Positions 16,974 to 26,248 of a stretch of DNA of 64,000 bases are shown one piece after another. The notes beneath the pieces are model-generated. The model saw only the letters and a list, made by a program, of their open reading frames with translations. It was not told where the DNA came from and ran no database searches. The number at the start of each line of letters is the position of its first letter. Position 1 is the first letter of the stretch. This DNA is from Leptospira levettii (GTDB lineage Bacteria; Spirochaetota; Leptospiria; Leptospirales; Leptospiraceae), in contig NZ_NPDM01000001.1 of the NCBI RefSeq assembly GCF_002812085.1, forward strand, positions 186,001 through 250,000, written 5' to 3'. A program made the translations under genes and the position numbers.

Positions 16974-17734
16974 ATTACAGGTACTTCACTTGGTTCATTT
17001 AGGTTCGATTGGCTTTTTTTTTCAATCACGTAAATTCTCCAATCGGTAACTACCCAAACCCAGATCCCAACAAACATCGCAGTTGAAATCCAAAGTCCAA
17101 TGGTGGCACCTGGGATGAGTAAAAAATCGACCACACCATGTTGCAAAACAGCAAGTACAAATCCAAAAATGACGATCAATCGTTTCGCACTCAAATCTTG
17201 TTTTAAGTTACTTTTCAGTAAGAACATAGAAAAACACAAATTGATCAAAAGATGGATATTAGAGGAATGGATGGTCCTTGCGATGAAAAGATTTAATTTT
17301 TTTTCTTCCGGTTCACGGAAGATATAATGTGTGTTTTCAATAAAGGAAAATCCCATTGCCACAAATCCGCCGAATAATACAACACTTGGTGAAAATTCTT
17401 TTGTTTTGCGATCATATCCCAATACAAAAGACAATACCATGATAAAGAAAATTTTGAACGTTTCTTCTGTGATTCCTGCTTGGATAAACGCTAAATGAGC
17501 AGTTTGTGTGAGTAAACTTACCTTTTTTTTAGGAGAAAAATCTGTCTCTGGCCAAAGGATGGGGTGTAATCTCAAGATTAAGTCGGTAGCTAACCAACCA
17601 AATACCAAAGCAAAGAGGATTCCTATGACCTCTTGCCACCCTTTTTTCGGTTTGTAAGCCTTCCAAATGACAACTGCCCATGGAAACACTGTAGCTGCAC
17701 CAATCAAATAATCAAAGGTTCCCATTTCTTTCAT
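16970..17734 (-). CDS. PrsW-type intramembrane metalloprotease
   Basis: The 254-aa protein has about seven membrane segments. The family motifs are present: ITEETFK (E90, E91, K94), GFSFIEN (E133, N134), a histidine in HSSNIHLLIN and LQHGVVDF (H199). PrsW of Bacillus performs site-1 cleavage of the anti-sigma factor RsiW. The start overlaps the stop of the upstream 602-aa gene by 4 bp, and the stop overlaps the start of the secreted protein downstream. This tight coupling suggests all three act together. The substrate is unknown. Confidence 0.78.
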   Translation of the reverse strand: MKEMGTFDYLIGAATVFPWAVVIWKAYKPKKGWQEVIGILFALVFGWLATDLILRLHPILWPETDFSPKKKVSLLTQTAHLAFIQAGITEETFKIFFIMVLSFVLGYDRKTKEFSPSVVLFGGFVAMGFSFIENTHYIFREPEEKKLNLFIARTIHSSNIHLLINLCFSMFLLKSNLKQDLSAKRLIVIFGFVLAVLQHGVVDFLLIPGATIGLWISTAMFVGIWVWVVTDWRIYVIEKKSQSNLNEPSEVPVI

Positions 17735-19539
17735 TCGGGTATCTCTTCCATATAACGGCCGTCAAACAAGTTGATCATTTCTTTTTGTAAAGGAGTAGGA
17801 ACAAACTCAGGGTCAATGGGTCCATTCCAAAATAGTTCGGTGACACGAATGTCACTTTTTGTGCCTGGTGGAGGCATAAGTGGTCCCAAACTCTCCACAA
17901 GTTGTAAGGTCCTTAAGTCTTGGTCTGGGTAATCAGATGCTTCTACAAGTTCGACATCAATAACATCACCATCTTGAGTGATCGTATACGCAACAACACT
18001 CGAATAAGGATGGGGGGCTTTTGCCCAGTAGTCCATATAACTTTCAGGAATCCTCATTTTTGCAGAGATATAATTGGAATAAGTGGGAGGGACTTTTTTC
18101 CCACGGATTTTTTTGATATAACCTTTCACAGGTCCATTGTCCGCTACTTTCTCATTGGAAATCTTTTCGCCCTTTTCCTTGTTTTCGGTTTCGTTTCCTG
18201 TGATGACTCCCCCATTCAAACCTTGGGTATCATCTGGGACATTCGGATCGATGAAATAAAACTCCATCTTTTCAGGTCGGAAGTGGTCATTCTTTTGGGC
18301 AGATTGTTCCTTTTTTTTACCACGTTGGATACTGATAGGAATCAGAAACACCAAACAAAGTAATACCAAGTGGAAGAGTAATGAGAGTGGTAAAACGTTT
18401 CGAAATCCTTTTCGTAAGCCTGGTTTAAAAAAAGGTTCCGATTCACCATCTTTGTCTTTTTTAATTCCTAAATTTTCTAAACTGAAAGACTTCTCTAAAA
18501 TCATTGCCGAGTAAAAATACAATCCTACTAATGCAGCGAGGGAAAAGACCGCATATGCAATGTTTTGTGATGAAATAAAAAAATCTTTGTCGGGAATTCC
18601 AGGTTTTAATCCAAAACCAGCGAGGAACTGAATCCCAAAAATCGGACTGATATAAGAAAATACCCAAACTGCAGAAAATAAGTATAATAATAGTGTAAGG
18701 AATAAAATGGGAAAACCACGCCAATATTCATAAACATAAATATGACCAAACCCTGGCAATATTTGATCATTGAATTTTGCTTTTTGTTTGATGATGAGTT
18801 CTAATCGAAGTGGGAACTTTCCTTCAGTTTTAACAGCTTGTTTCCAACTTTCACGGATACGAATTCCTTCCATATAACGAAGATAAGGTTTCGCGAGAAG
18901 TGAAGGAATTTTGTTTCGATTAAAACTAAATAGTAAAATACAAATCGAAATAGAATAATTAAATACAAACTGATGAACGTCGTAAAGTGGCGCGAGAGGT
19001 GATAAATTCTTTTGTGGGTTTAGGGATTCGGTAATGTATAAAAATAAATATTGGAATACAAGTGCAAGGACAAGCACAAGCAAAATGGTATCAAATTTGG
19101 AATCTCTTACTCTCATCTCCGTTCGGATTTGGGAATTTGGAAATTCTCGATTGGCTCGGACCTGTCTTACCAATTCTCGTTTCCGATTTCGAAAAAGGCT
19201 GTGTAGGTAATTGGATAGGAGGAAAAGGAAACAAACGATAAAAAACCCAAACTTCAATCGGAAGGTTGTGCCATCCTGTGCTAAAAATGCATTGATCATT
19301 CCCTCCCATTCCATACTAGAACGATGTAATAACTCAACAGGGTAAAACAAAATCCAATTGAGAATGTAAACTGCGATCACTGCGATTGCTTTTAGGCGGA
19401 GGCGAAATTCCTTAGGGAAAGCAAATAGGATCCCAAATGCCAAAAATGGTCCCAAACTGAAAAGTGGAGAGAGCCAAAGGAAAAACGTTAAGGATTTTTT
19501 TGCCCAGGGTGAGAGGTATTGAGAGTTTGCCGAATCCAT
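17731..19539 (-). CDS. polytopic membrane protein with TonB-like C-terminal domain
   Basis: The 602-aa protein has about eight hydrophobic segments in its first 400 residues, then a single one (VLPLSLLFHLVLLCLVFLI) followed by a charged linker with VPPTYSNYISAKMRIPESY. It ends with a domain resembling the TonB C-terminus: VVAYTITQDGDVIDVELVEASDYPDQDL. TonB links inner-membrane energy to outer-membrane receptors; whether this fused form does so is unknown. No ExbB/ExbD genes are in the window. It is the first gene of the overlapping set with PrsW and lies 63 bp from the divergent glyQS. Confidence 0.6.
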   Translation of the reverse strand: MDSANSQYLSPWAKKSLTFFLWLSPLFSLGPFLAFGILFAFPKEFRLRLKAIAVIAVYILNWILFYPVELLHRSSMEWEGMINAFLAQDGTTFRLKFGFFIVCFLFLLSNYLHSLFRNRKRELVRQVRANREFPNSQIRTEMRVRDSKFDTILLVLVLALVFQYLFLYITESLNPQKNLSPLAPLYDVHQFVFNYSISICILLFSFNRNKIPSLLAKPYLRYMEGIRIRESWKQAVKTEGKFPLRLELIIKQKAKFNDQILPGFGHIYVYEYWRGFPILFLTLLLYLFSAVWVFSYISPIFGIQFLAGFGLKPGIPDKDFFISSQNIAYAVFSLAALVGLYFYSAMILEKSFSLENLGIKKDKDGESEPFFKPGLRKGFRNVLPLSLLFHLVLLCLVFLIPISIQRGKKKEQSAQKNDHFRPEKMEFYFIDPNVPDDTQGLNGGVITGNETENKEKGEKISNEKVADNGPVKGYIKKIRGKKVPPTYSNYISAKMRIPESYMDYWAKAPHPYSSVVAYTITQDGDVIDVELVEASDYPDQDLRTLQLVESLGPLMPPPGTKSDIRVTELFWNGPIDPEFVPTPLQKEMINLFDGRYMEEIPE

Positions 19540-19602
19540 TCTTTAGTCTTATCTCAAGGAAAATACTTTGAATTTTCATGGAAAACAAAAAATTTGGCGG
19601 AT

Positions 19603-21003
19603 ATGGCACAGCCGAAAGAGAAAGAAGAACAGTCGCTTAAACCCATAGTCGCAGTCTCCAAAAGAAGAGGCTTTGTTTTCCCGGGATCCGAAATTTACGG
19701 AGGCCTCTCCAATACCTTTGACTATGGTCCCAATGGGATTGAAGTCCTTACTAATTTAAAACGCCTTTGGTGGGAGTATTTTGTCCACCGTCGGGATGAT
19801 GTATTGGGACTCGACTCTTCTATCCTCCTCCACCCTCGAGTTTGGGAAGCTTCTGGCCATATCTCCAATTTTAATGACCCACTGATGGATTGCAAAAAAT
19901 GCAAAACCCGAGTGCGTGTGGACAAATTTTTAGAGGATAAAGAAGGAGAAGGTGCGGCAACTGGGAAAAGTTTAGAAGAGTTAACAAACACCATCCGCGA
20001 AAAAGCCTATGCCTGCCCTACTTGTGGAACGGTTGGCAGTTTCACCGACGCAAGGCAATTCAATTTGATGTTTAAAACTTCTCATGGTGCTTCCGAGGAA
20101 GGTGCAACTGACATTTACCTTCGTCCAGAAACGGCACAAGGGATTTTTATCAATTTTAAAAATGTAACACAGATTGCGCGGAAAAAAGTTCCCTTTGGAA
20201 TTGCTCAAATTGGGAAATCGTTCCGTAACGAAATCATGGCACGCCAATTTATCTTTCGCACTCGTGAGTTCGAACAGATGGAAATGGAATTTTTCTGTGA
20301 ACCAGGAACGCAAAAAGAATGGTTCAAGTATTGGGTAGACTACTGCATGGACTGGCTTGTGAATGTAGTCGGTTTAAAAAAAGAAAACCTACGAGTGAGA
20401 GAACATGAAAAGGAAGAACTTTCCTTTTATAGTGATTCCACAAGTGATATCGAATACAAATACCCGTTTGGTTGGGGAGAACTTTGGGGTATTGCTTCTC
20501 GAACAGACTATGACCTAACACAACACGAAAAATTTTCATCCGAAGATCTAAAGTATCACGACTTAGACCAAAAGAAAAAATACCTCCCCTATGTTGTCGA
20601 ACCAGCACTTGGCCTCAACCGTCTCTTCCTCGCAGTGTTATGCGATGCCTACGAAGAAGAAAAATTAGAAAAAGATGACATTCGTACTGTTTTACGTTTT
20701 GGAAAACGAGTGAGCCCCATGAAGGTTGCCATCTTTCCTCTGATGAAAAAAGACGGACTCGATGCCAAAGCAAAAGAAATTTATGCGGATCTTCGGAACC
20801 ATTGGTATGTCGACTATGATGAAAGTGGTGCGATAGGGAAACGTTACCGCCGTCATGATGAAATTGGAACTCCATTCTGTATCACAGTTGATTATGATAC
20901 CATGAGTGATGGAACAGTGACCATTCGAGAAAGAGATTCTATGAAACAAGAACGAATTCCAGTTTCAGAAATTAAATCATACCTCATCCAAAGAATGGTA
21001 TAA
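19603..21003 (+). CDS. glyQS: glycyl-tRNA synthetase (alpha2 type)
   Basis: The 466-aa enzyme charges tRNA-Gly with glycine using ATP. The start at 19603 (MAQPKEKEEQ) follows a GGCGG motif; upstream frames extend into the promoter region of the divergent gene. Class II signatures are visible: YGPNGIEVLTNLKRLWW near motif 1, FRNEIMARQFIFRTREFEQMEMEFF near motif 2 and PALGLNRLFLAVL near motif 3. The CKKCKTRV and CPTCGTVG pairs form a zinc ribbon. It is the single-chain form found in archaea, eukaryotes and some bacteria, not the alpha-beta tetramer. Confidence 0.97.
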   Translation: MAQPKEKEEQSLKPIVAVSKRRGFVFPGSEIYGGLSNTFDYGPNGIEVLTNLKRLWWEYFVHRRDDVLGLDSSILLHPRVWEASGHISNFNDPLMDCKKCKTRVRVDKFLEDKEGEGAATGKSLEELTNTIREKAYACPTCGTVGSFTDARQFNLMFKTSHGASEEGATDIYLRPETAQGIFINFKNVTQIARKKVPFGIAQIGKSFRNEIMARQFIFRTREFEQMEMEFFCEPGTQKEWFKYWVDYCMDWLVNVVGLKKENLRVREHEKEELSFYSDSTSDIEYKYPFGWGELWGIASRTDYDLTQHEKFSSEDLKYHDLDQKKKYLPYVVEPALGLNRLFLAVLCDAYEEEKLEKDDIRTVLRFGKRVSPMKVAIFPLMKKDGLDAKAKEIYADLRNHWYVDYDESGAIGKRYRRHDEIGTPFCITVDYDTMSDGTVTIRERDSMKQERIPVSEIKSYLIQRMV

Positions 21004-21474
21004 TTGATCCGCGATTTAATCGAATCAGATAGAAACCAAACCATCGAACTCGTGAATCAGTTTTTCCGAAAGGTAAACGAACTCGAGTTAGATGGACTTT
21101 TCCGTATTCGTCCCCGCGCCGCTACCAAATTCACAGATATCTATTTTAAGTTGATTGGTACAGGTAAAGTGTACATGCGTGGGTATTTTGTGGAAGAGGA
21201 ACTTGTTTCTCTTGTCATTGGAAGGATTGAAGAAAAACCCCACCTCGAAGAAGAAAGAAGTCTCTTTATTGACCTTGCTGTCACCAAATTAGGAAAAAAG
21301 AAAAAAGGCTATATGTCTGAACTCTTGCAAGATGTGGATCTTTGGTGTTTGGAAAAAAACATTCCCGCGATTGAACTTCGAGCCATATTAAAAAACGAAG
21401 AGGCCATCCAGTTTTGGAACAAATCAAGTTTTGAGCCATTTTACATCCGTTACCGCAAACGACTCGTGAATTGA
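21004..21474 (+). CDS. GNAT-family N-acetyltransferase
   Basis: The 156-aa protein starts with TTG directly after the glyQS stop codon (TAA-TTG), so it is co-transcribed and probably coupled. The fold elements of GNAT enzymes are visible: LFIDLAVTKLGKKKKGYMSELLQ (acetyl-CoA site, although the usual R/QxxGxG/A loop is degenerate here as KLGKKKKG) and IELRAILKNEEAIQFWNKSSFEPF near the end. Substrate unknown. It may modify ribosomal proteins or tRNA-related targets, but this is only a guess from its neighbour. Confidence 0.75.
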   Translation: MIRDLIESDRNQTIELVNQFFRKVNELELDGLFRIRPRAATKFTDIYFKLIGTGKVYMRGYFVEEELVSLVIGRIEEKPHLEEERSLFIDLAVTKLGKKKKGYMSELLQDVDLWCLEKNIPAIELRAILKNEEAIQFWNKSSFEPFYIRYRKRLVN

Positions 21475-21534
21475 GGAATTGACACTCAAGTTATAGACTC
21501 AATCATTTCGTTCAGATGGATTTTCCAAATGGTT

Positions 21535-23187
21535 TTACCAACTTCCAGAACTCCCTCCTCCTCCAAAACTCCCTCCGCCACCACCACTAGAACTAGAACT
21601 TGAGCTGGATCGATAAGAACTAGAGGAACTTGTATAACTGGAAGAAGAACTTGAACTTGATGAGTATGAAGAATAGGAACTACCGTCACTTTCTTCCCAA
21701 ATCGTATAAAAGAAATGAAGGAGAAGTAACACAAAATAGGAAAAAATAAAGGTAGAAATCGAAAAATTGAAGGAATCTTTAAACCCTAATATCCCTTCAA
21801 TGGAAAATCCAAATGTCCACACAAGAGAGATGAAACCATACTTTAGAGCCCTTGTCTTCCAGGACTTCACTTGGATGGATTTTGCCAAAACATAACCTAA
21901 CACCAAACAGAAAAACCATTGGAAGGAATTAAATACATTACAGAAATCAATTTGAGGAGAGGTATTCCCCCCCGTTGGCCAAAAAAAGAAAATCCCAGCA
22001 ACTACGCTTAACCAAAGAAGAAAGGCTATTCCATAACGTAGTGCATGTTTTTGAAAAACCGAAATGGATAATCCATAGATGGTAAAAAGAATCAATCCTT
22101 GGTAGTATAAAATGGTAAACAAACGTTCCTGATTCAATATAGATTGGATGCTATACCATAAACTTAAAACGGCAATTGAATGGAAAAATAATCCACTTGC
22201 TGAAAATCCCAATCGTTTTGCAAAATTTTTATAAGATTGAATCAAAACTTCATCTAACGCCAATTTAATGAATAGCAGTATCCCACCAATGATTCCGATG
22301 ACCCAAAAGAGCACGATCCATTCCGCATGAAAACTAAATTGCAAAAACGGAATCCAAAAGAGCAGGGAGAATATTGCAAGTGGATACGAAAACCATTCCC
22401 AAAGCCCATACAATAAGTATAAATTTAAGGCAACAATGCCAAAGCAAAAAAAATAAAAAACAGCATCTGGTAAGAAGTAAACAAGTCCCGCTACTACGAC
22501 TCCACCATACAATACATCCAACCAAATTTTACGTTTGAATTTTTTCCCATCAGTCAAAAGGAAATACCCAATCCCAGAAACAACCAATACAACGATTGAT
22601 ATCCCAATATTTGTTACCGTATTGTCATTGGAAAAAGCTGTACCAATACCATCTGGATAATTCGTTTGTAAATTGGGGTTGGAATCAGCATCACCAAATA
22701 GGATTAATGTTATCGCATCATAACCAAGTAGAATTCCATTGGGAATATCTCCTTTTTTGAATTCTGGGATCATGATGTTTCTGATAATTCGATTGCACAA
22801 TACATCTGTTAATGTTTCTTCTAAACCATACCCAACTTCAATCCTAACCTTACGATCACCTACTGAAAGTAATACTAACACACCATTGTCTTTTCCTTTT
22901 TGCCCAATTTTTGATTGTTCGGCAACCTGGAGGGAATAGGACTCTAAATTTTCTCCTTCTAAACTTTCAATGATGTATAAAAATACTTGCGCACCAGTTT
23001 TGGATTCGATATCGGATATCACCGATTGTAAGTGAGTGACTTGTGAAGAACTTAAGATTCCAACTTCATCTGTGATGGGTGAAGTGAGGATTTTGGTCTC
23101 TTTTGCAAATACTGGTGTCAAACAAATGAGATTAACCAAATAAATTGTGAAAAGGAATTGGAAGGTAGTTTTCGGATTCCATAACAT
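21535..23187 (-). CDS. YgcG-family TPM-domain protein
   Basis: The 550-aa protein has a signal peptide, then a TPM domain (about 35-160: ITDEVGILSSSQVTHLQSVISDIESKTG onwards, with KVRIEVGYGLEETLTD), then ten or so membrane segments. It ends in a serine-rich tract and GGGGGSFGGGGSSGSW, the tail typical of YgcG-type proteins. TPM domains act in membrane protein turnover in plants; the bacterial role is unclear. It converges with the GNAT gene and lies ahead of the tetR gene. Confidence 0.82.
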   Translation of the reverse strand: MLWNPKTTFQFLFTIYLVNLICLTPVFAKETKILTSPITDEVGILSSSQVTHLQSVISDIESKTGAQVFLYIIESLEGENLESYSLQVAEQSKIGQKGKDNGVLVLLSVGDRKVRIEVGYGLEETLTDVLCNRIIRNIMIPEFKKGDIPNGILLGYDAITLILFGDADSNPNLQTNYPDGIGTAFSNDNTVTNIGISIVVLVVSGIGYFLLTDGKKFKRKIWLDVLYGGVVVAGLVYFLPDAVFYFFCFGIVALNLYLLYGLWEWFSYPLAIFSLLFWIPFLQFSFHAEWIVLFWVIGIIGGILLFIKLALDEVLIQSYKNFAKRLGFSASGLFFHSIAVLSLWYSIQSILNQERLFTILYYQGLILFTIYGLSISVFQKHALRYGIAFLLWLSVVAGIFFFWPTGGNTSPQIDFCNVFNSFQWFFCLVLGYVLAKSIQVKSWKTRALKYGFISLVWTFGFSIEGILGFKDSFNFSISTFIFSYFVLLLLHFFYTIWEESDGSSYSSYSSSSSSSSSYTSSSSSYRSSSSSSSSGGGGGSFGGGGSSGSW

Positions 23188-23243
23188 AGGGTTAAGACTC
23201 TACCAAATTTTCCGTATTTGGCAAGTAGTGTTTTCGAAACTAT

Positions 23244-23951
23244 TTATGATTTAAATTTTGCAAGTTTGACCATCCGAAAGATGGGTCCCATTACGTTTTT
23301 GAAGAGTGGGAAATTGGAAAGTTTGATGAGTTTAAAAGTAAGATCCAAAGAATCATGGATCATCAATTTTGTGTTCTGGAACGATTTAGAAGGATCACTT
23401 AACCAAAAAAATAAAATCCCCATCTGTTGCATCCATAGAAGATCAGGTAAAACTTTACTTAAGTCCTCTCGTAATTTTGTATTGGAACTCATCATAGCAT
23501 GTCTGATGATTCCAACAGCTTCTTCACGCAAACTTTCACTTTCAGAACTAAATGGAGAGAGAGGATACGTTGGATCTCCTGCTTGCCTTGCAAGGACCTG
23601 TAAAAATTTTTTGTGATGGGTAAAAAGCTCCAATTGAGTAGTGATGATAAACTTATAACGCGCCTTAAAATCTTTTGTTGTTTTGAAAAACTGTTCCGAT
23701 TGTCTGATCAATTCCTTTTGAGAACTCTTATAAAATTCTAATACCAAATCTTCTTTGGATTGGAAATGGTAATAGGTTAGACCCAATGAAACTTTGGCTT
23801 CCTTTGCTATCATTCGCATTGTTGTTGTTTCATACCCTTCTTTTTGAAATAGGACAATCGCTGTTCGAAAAATCTTTTGTTTGGTTTGTGCCTTTTTTGT
23901 GACTGATTTTGTTTGTCCTAGTTTCACTTGTACGTTCATTGAGTTTGGCAT
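23244..23951 (-). CDS. TetR/AcrR-family transcriptional regulator
   Basis: The 235-aa protein has a TetR helix-turn-helix at about residues 25-70 (RTAIVLFQKEGYETTTMRMIAKEAKVSLGLTYYHFQSKEDLV) and a larger helical ligand-binding part. It faces the lipase gene across 216 bp that contain two identical-type palindromes, which are its likely operators. Family members of this kind often respond to fatty acids or acyl-CoA, which would suit lipase control, but the ligand is inference. An alternative ATG is at 23939. Confidence 0.9.
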   Translation of the reverse strand: MPNSMNVQVKLGQTKSVTKKAQTKQKIFRTAIVLFQKEGYETTTMRMIAKEAKVSLGLTYYHFQSKEDLVLEFYKSSQKELIRQSEQFFKTTKDFKARYKFIITTQLELFTHHKKFLQVLARQAGDPTYPLSPFSSESESLREEAVGIIRHAMMSSNTKLREDLSKVLPDLLWMQQMGILFFWLSDPSKSFQNTKLMIHDSLDLTFKLIKLSNFPLFKNVMGPIFRMVKLAKFKS

Positions 23952-24004
23952 TGTGTACTCTGGTTAAAAAAAAATTTGAGAACAGAAAGTCCTAATTCTA
24001 AAAA

Positions 24005-24020
24005 ATTGAACACGTTCAAT
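24005..24020. promoter_or_regulatory. palindromic operator O1 (TetR)
   Basis: ATTGAAC-AC-GTTCAAT: perfect 7-bp arms around a 2-bp centre. It lies 54 bp upstream of the tetR start. Centre at 24012.5. Confidence 0.75.
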
Positions 24021-24045
24021 TAGTATTCAGGGAACTTTCCCCTTT

Positions 24046-24059
24046 TTGAACATGTTCAA
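24046..24059. promoter_or_regulatory. palindromic operator O2 (TetR)
   Basis: TTGAACATGTTCAA: perfect palindrome with the same core as O1. Its centre (24052.5) is exactly 40 bp from that of O1, close to four helical turns, so two dimers could bind on one face. It lies about 108 bp upstream of the lipase start. A further inverted repeat, TTATGACA...TGTCATAA, sits at 24060-24096. Confidence 0.75.
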
Positions 24060-24167
24060 TTATGACATATTTTTGCCATTTTTTTATTTGTCATAAAAAA
24101 ATTTTCTTGCCCCACATAAGTCAAATTGCCACAATTTTATCTTAGAAAATTCAGAGGTGAAATATTT

Positions 24168-25097
24168 ATGATTCGAAAAAGTCTTTTGGCCTTTTTTGTA
24201 ACTGCCATGTTGGCAACCCCAGTTCTTGCGAGTTCTGGTTCTTCTTCTAAACCACTTGCGGGAACCTACCCGATCATCTTATCACATGGTCTTTTTGGAT
24301 GGGGCGAAAATTCAGGCGGGATCATTAGTATTGTCAACTATTGGGGCGGAACAGATGACTACCTCAGAAGCCAAGGGGCAACCGTATACGCTCCATCAAA
24401 AACAGCAGCTAACTCCAATGAAGTGAGAGCAGCTGAATTAAAAGCTGCCATCTTAACTTATGCAGCAGCCACTAATTATTCTGGCAAATTCCATATCCTT
24501 GGTCATTCGCAAGGTGGTCTCGATAGTCGTTATATGGTTTCCAACTTAGGACTTTCTAGTCGAGTGGCAACCCTCACTACACTCAATACTCCTCATTATG
24601 GATCACCAATTGCTGATATCATTAAAACTGTTCTACCAGGTTGGATCCAACCCTTTGTAGCAAGCATTGTAGAAACTCTCGTCAAAGTAGTGTATGGTGG
24701 AACCAACCAACAAAATGCACTAGCGGCTCTTTCTTCTCTTACCAAAGAAGGATTATCTACTTTTAACTCCTATACTCCTAACCAATCAGGTGTGAAATAT
24801 TTCTCATATGGTTCTTACATCACTCTACCTGATTTGATCCAACACCCACTGATGGGGATTTTACACCCAGCATGTGCTGCTGGTGGACTTTTCCAAGGAC
24901 AAGGGGCAACAAACGATGGTCTTGTTCCACTTTCTTCTCAAAAATGGGGAACTTGGAAAGGAGGTCCTTCCTATGGAATCTTGACTACTGGAGTTGACCA
25001 CTTACAAGTATCCAATACACTTCGTTCTGGAAGTTTATGGTATGATGTAGAAGGATTTTATATGAATATGGCTTCCAACATGAAGGCGAACCAATAA
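24168..25097 (+). CDS. secreted triacylglycerol lipase (foldase-dependent type)
   Basis: The 309-aa protein starts at the ATG at 24168, 7 bp after AGAGGTGA; a further upstream start has no signal peptide. A Sec signal peptide ends near VLA-SSG. The core is an alpha/beta hydrolase: oxyanion HGLFGWGEN, nucleophile LGHSQGG (Ser114), catalytic Asp in TNDGLVP (D250) and His in GVDHLQV (H278). The layout matches bacterial lipase subfamilies I.1/I.2 of Pseudomonas and Burkholderia, which need a dedicated steric chaperone. The next gene encodes such a protein. Control by the adjacent TetR protein is likely. Confidence 0.9.
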   Translation: MIRKSLLAFFVTAMLATPVLASSGSSSKPLAGTYPIILSHGLFGWGENSGGIISIVNYWGGTDDYLRSQGATVYAPSKTAANSNEVRAAELKAAILTYAAATNYSGKFHILGHSQGGLDSRYMVSNLGLSSRVATLTTLNTPHYGSPIADIIKTVLPGWIQPFVASIVETLVKVVYGGTNQQNALAALSSLTKEGLSTFNSYTPNQSGVKYFSYGSYITLPDLIQHPLMGILHPACAAGGLFQGQGATNDGLVPLSSQKWGTWKGGPSYGILTTGVDHLQVSNTLRSGSLWYDVEGFYMNMASNMKANQ

Positions 25098-25118
25098 TCT
25101 ACTTCTGTTCATTTTTTA

Positions 25119-25149
25119 GAAAACCTAAGGCTTCGCCTTGGGTTTTTTT
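25119..25149 (+). terminator. rho-independent terminator after lipase
   Basis: Stem AAACCTAAGGC / GCCTTGGGTTT (one G-T pair) with a TTC loop, followed by a T run. It separates the lipase from the foldase gene, so the foldase is made by read-through or from its own promoter. Confidence 0.8.
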
Positions 25150-25198
25150 GTTTTCAGATCCCATTTTCTAACCTTTACTTTACTTCACCACTATCCCT

Positions 25199-26248
25199 AT
25201 GCATACAAAATACCTTCGATTTTTGAGTTTCGGCGCTATTGTGATTGTCTTTGTCATTGTGATATATCAATTCACAAAAACGAATGAATTTGGATCTTCC
25301 AATGAAGAAAACCCAAATGACAAAGCTGAGTCTTTTTTTCGCACCCAAAGTGATGGTTTTTCTGTGGATCCTTTTTATTTAGAATCTGCGAAATCAATTT
25401 TTTCACCCGATGGTCAGTTTTTGCGGTTTGATGAGATCATCGCCAAAGCCAAGTCAGGTGATCTAAATTTAATTTCTGAATTATGGAATTTACGCCGTCA
25501 ATGCCCGGAAGGTAGCACCAGAGAACAATGCCACGAATACATCAAAGCATTCATCCAAAATGAATATTCTGGTGAAGACGCAAAAAAACTCTTAAATCTC
25601 TTAACCAATTATTTGAAATATGAAGAAGCTATGGTACAACTTGATCCAAGTTCCAAGGCATTCACCAATGCCGAACGTTACGAACAAATCAAACAACTCA
25701 GAAGGAAATATTTTTCCAAGGAAGATGCTGATCTGATATTTGGATTAGAAGAAGCCACTGCTGATTTTAGTTTTAATCGTAAGAATTTTTTAGAGGAAAC
25801 AAAAAACCTAAAAGCAGAAGAACGTATCCGATTGTATGAAGAATATCGCAAAAAATCCTTCGGGGCTTATTACAATGCCGTAGTGAGTCGTGAACCTCAG
25901 TATGATAAATTTGAAACTGAAATGGACCTGAGACAAAACGAATTGAATAAACTCTCTGGTGCAGAACGTGAATCAAAGGAACGTGAAGTACGAACTCGTT
26001 ATTTCGGCAAAGATGGAAATGAACGAATGGAAAAAGTATTGAGAGAAATGAAAGAAGAGGAAGAAAAAATTTCAAAATTAGAAATTGAAGAAAAAAACTT
26101 ACTCAAAAACAATCCAAATTTATCGAATGCAGAAAAAGAGAAAAAATTAATGGAACTTCGTATCAAGACCTTTGGCAACAAAGAACTCGCAGAAGAATAC
26201 TCTCGCCGATTGGAATATGAGAATTCACTCAAAAATTCCGGGAATTAA
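25199..26248 (+). CDS. lifO: lipase foldase (steric chaperone), Lif family
   Basis: The 349-aa protein has a single N-terminal membrane anchor (about residues 9-27), then a low-complexity spacer and a helical periplasmic domain. The pattern of Lif proteins can be seen: repeated helices with LRRKYFSKEDADLIFGLEEA and RKKSFGAYYNAVVS, and an RTRYFGKDGNERMEK unit. The family folds its partner lipase in the periplasm before secretion. Adjacency to a lipase of the matching class supports the call. The RxxFDY(F/C)LSA motif of the mini-domain is not well preserved, so this copy is divergent. Confidence 0.72.
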   Translation: MHTKYLRFLSFGAIVIVFVIVIYQFTKTNEFGSSNEENPNDKAESFFRTQSDGFSVDPFYLESAKSIFSPDGQFLRFDEIIAKAKSGDLNLISELWNLRRQCPEGSTREQCHEYIKAFIQNEYSGEDAKKLLNLLTNYLKYEEAMVQLDPSSKAFTNAERYEQIKQLRRKYFSKEDADLIFGLEEATADFSFNRKNFLEETKNLKAEERIRLYEEYRKKSFGAYYNAVVSREPQYDKFETEMDLRQNELNKLSGAERESKEREVRTRYFGKDGNERMEKVLREMKEEEEKISKLEIEEKNLLKNNPNLSNAEKEKKLMELRIKTFGNKELAEEYSRRLEYENSLKNSGN

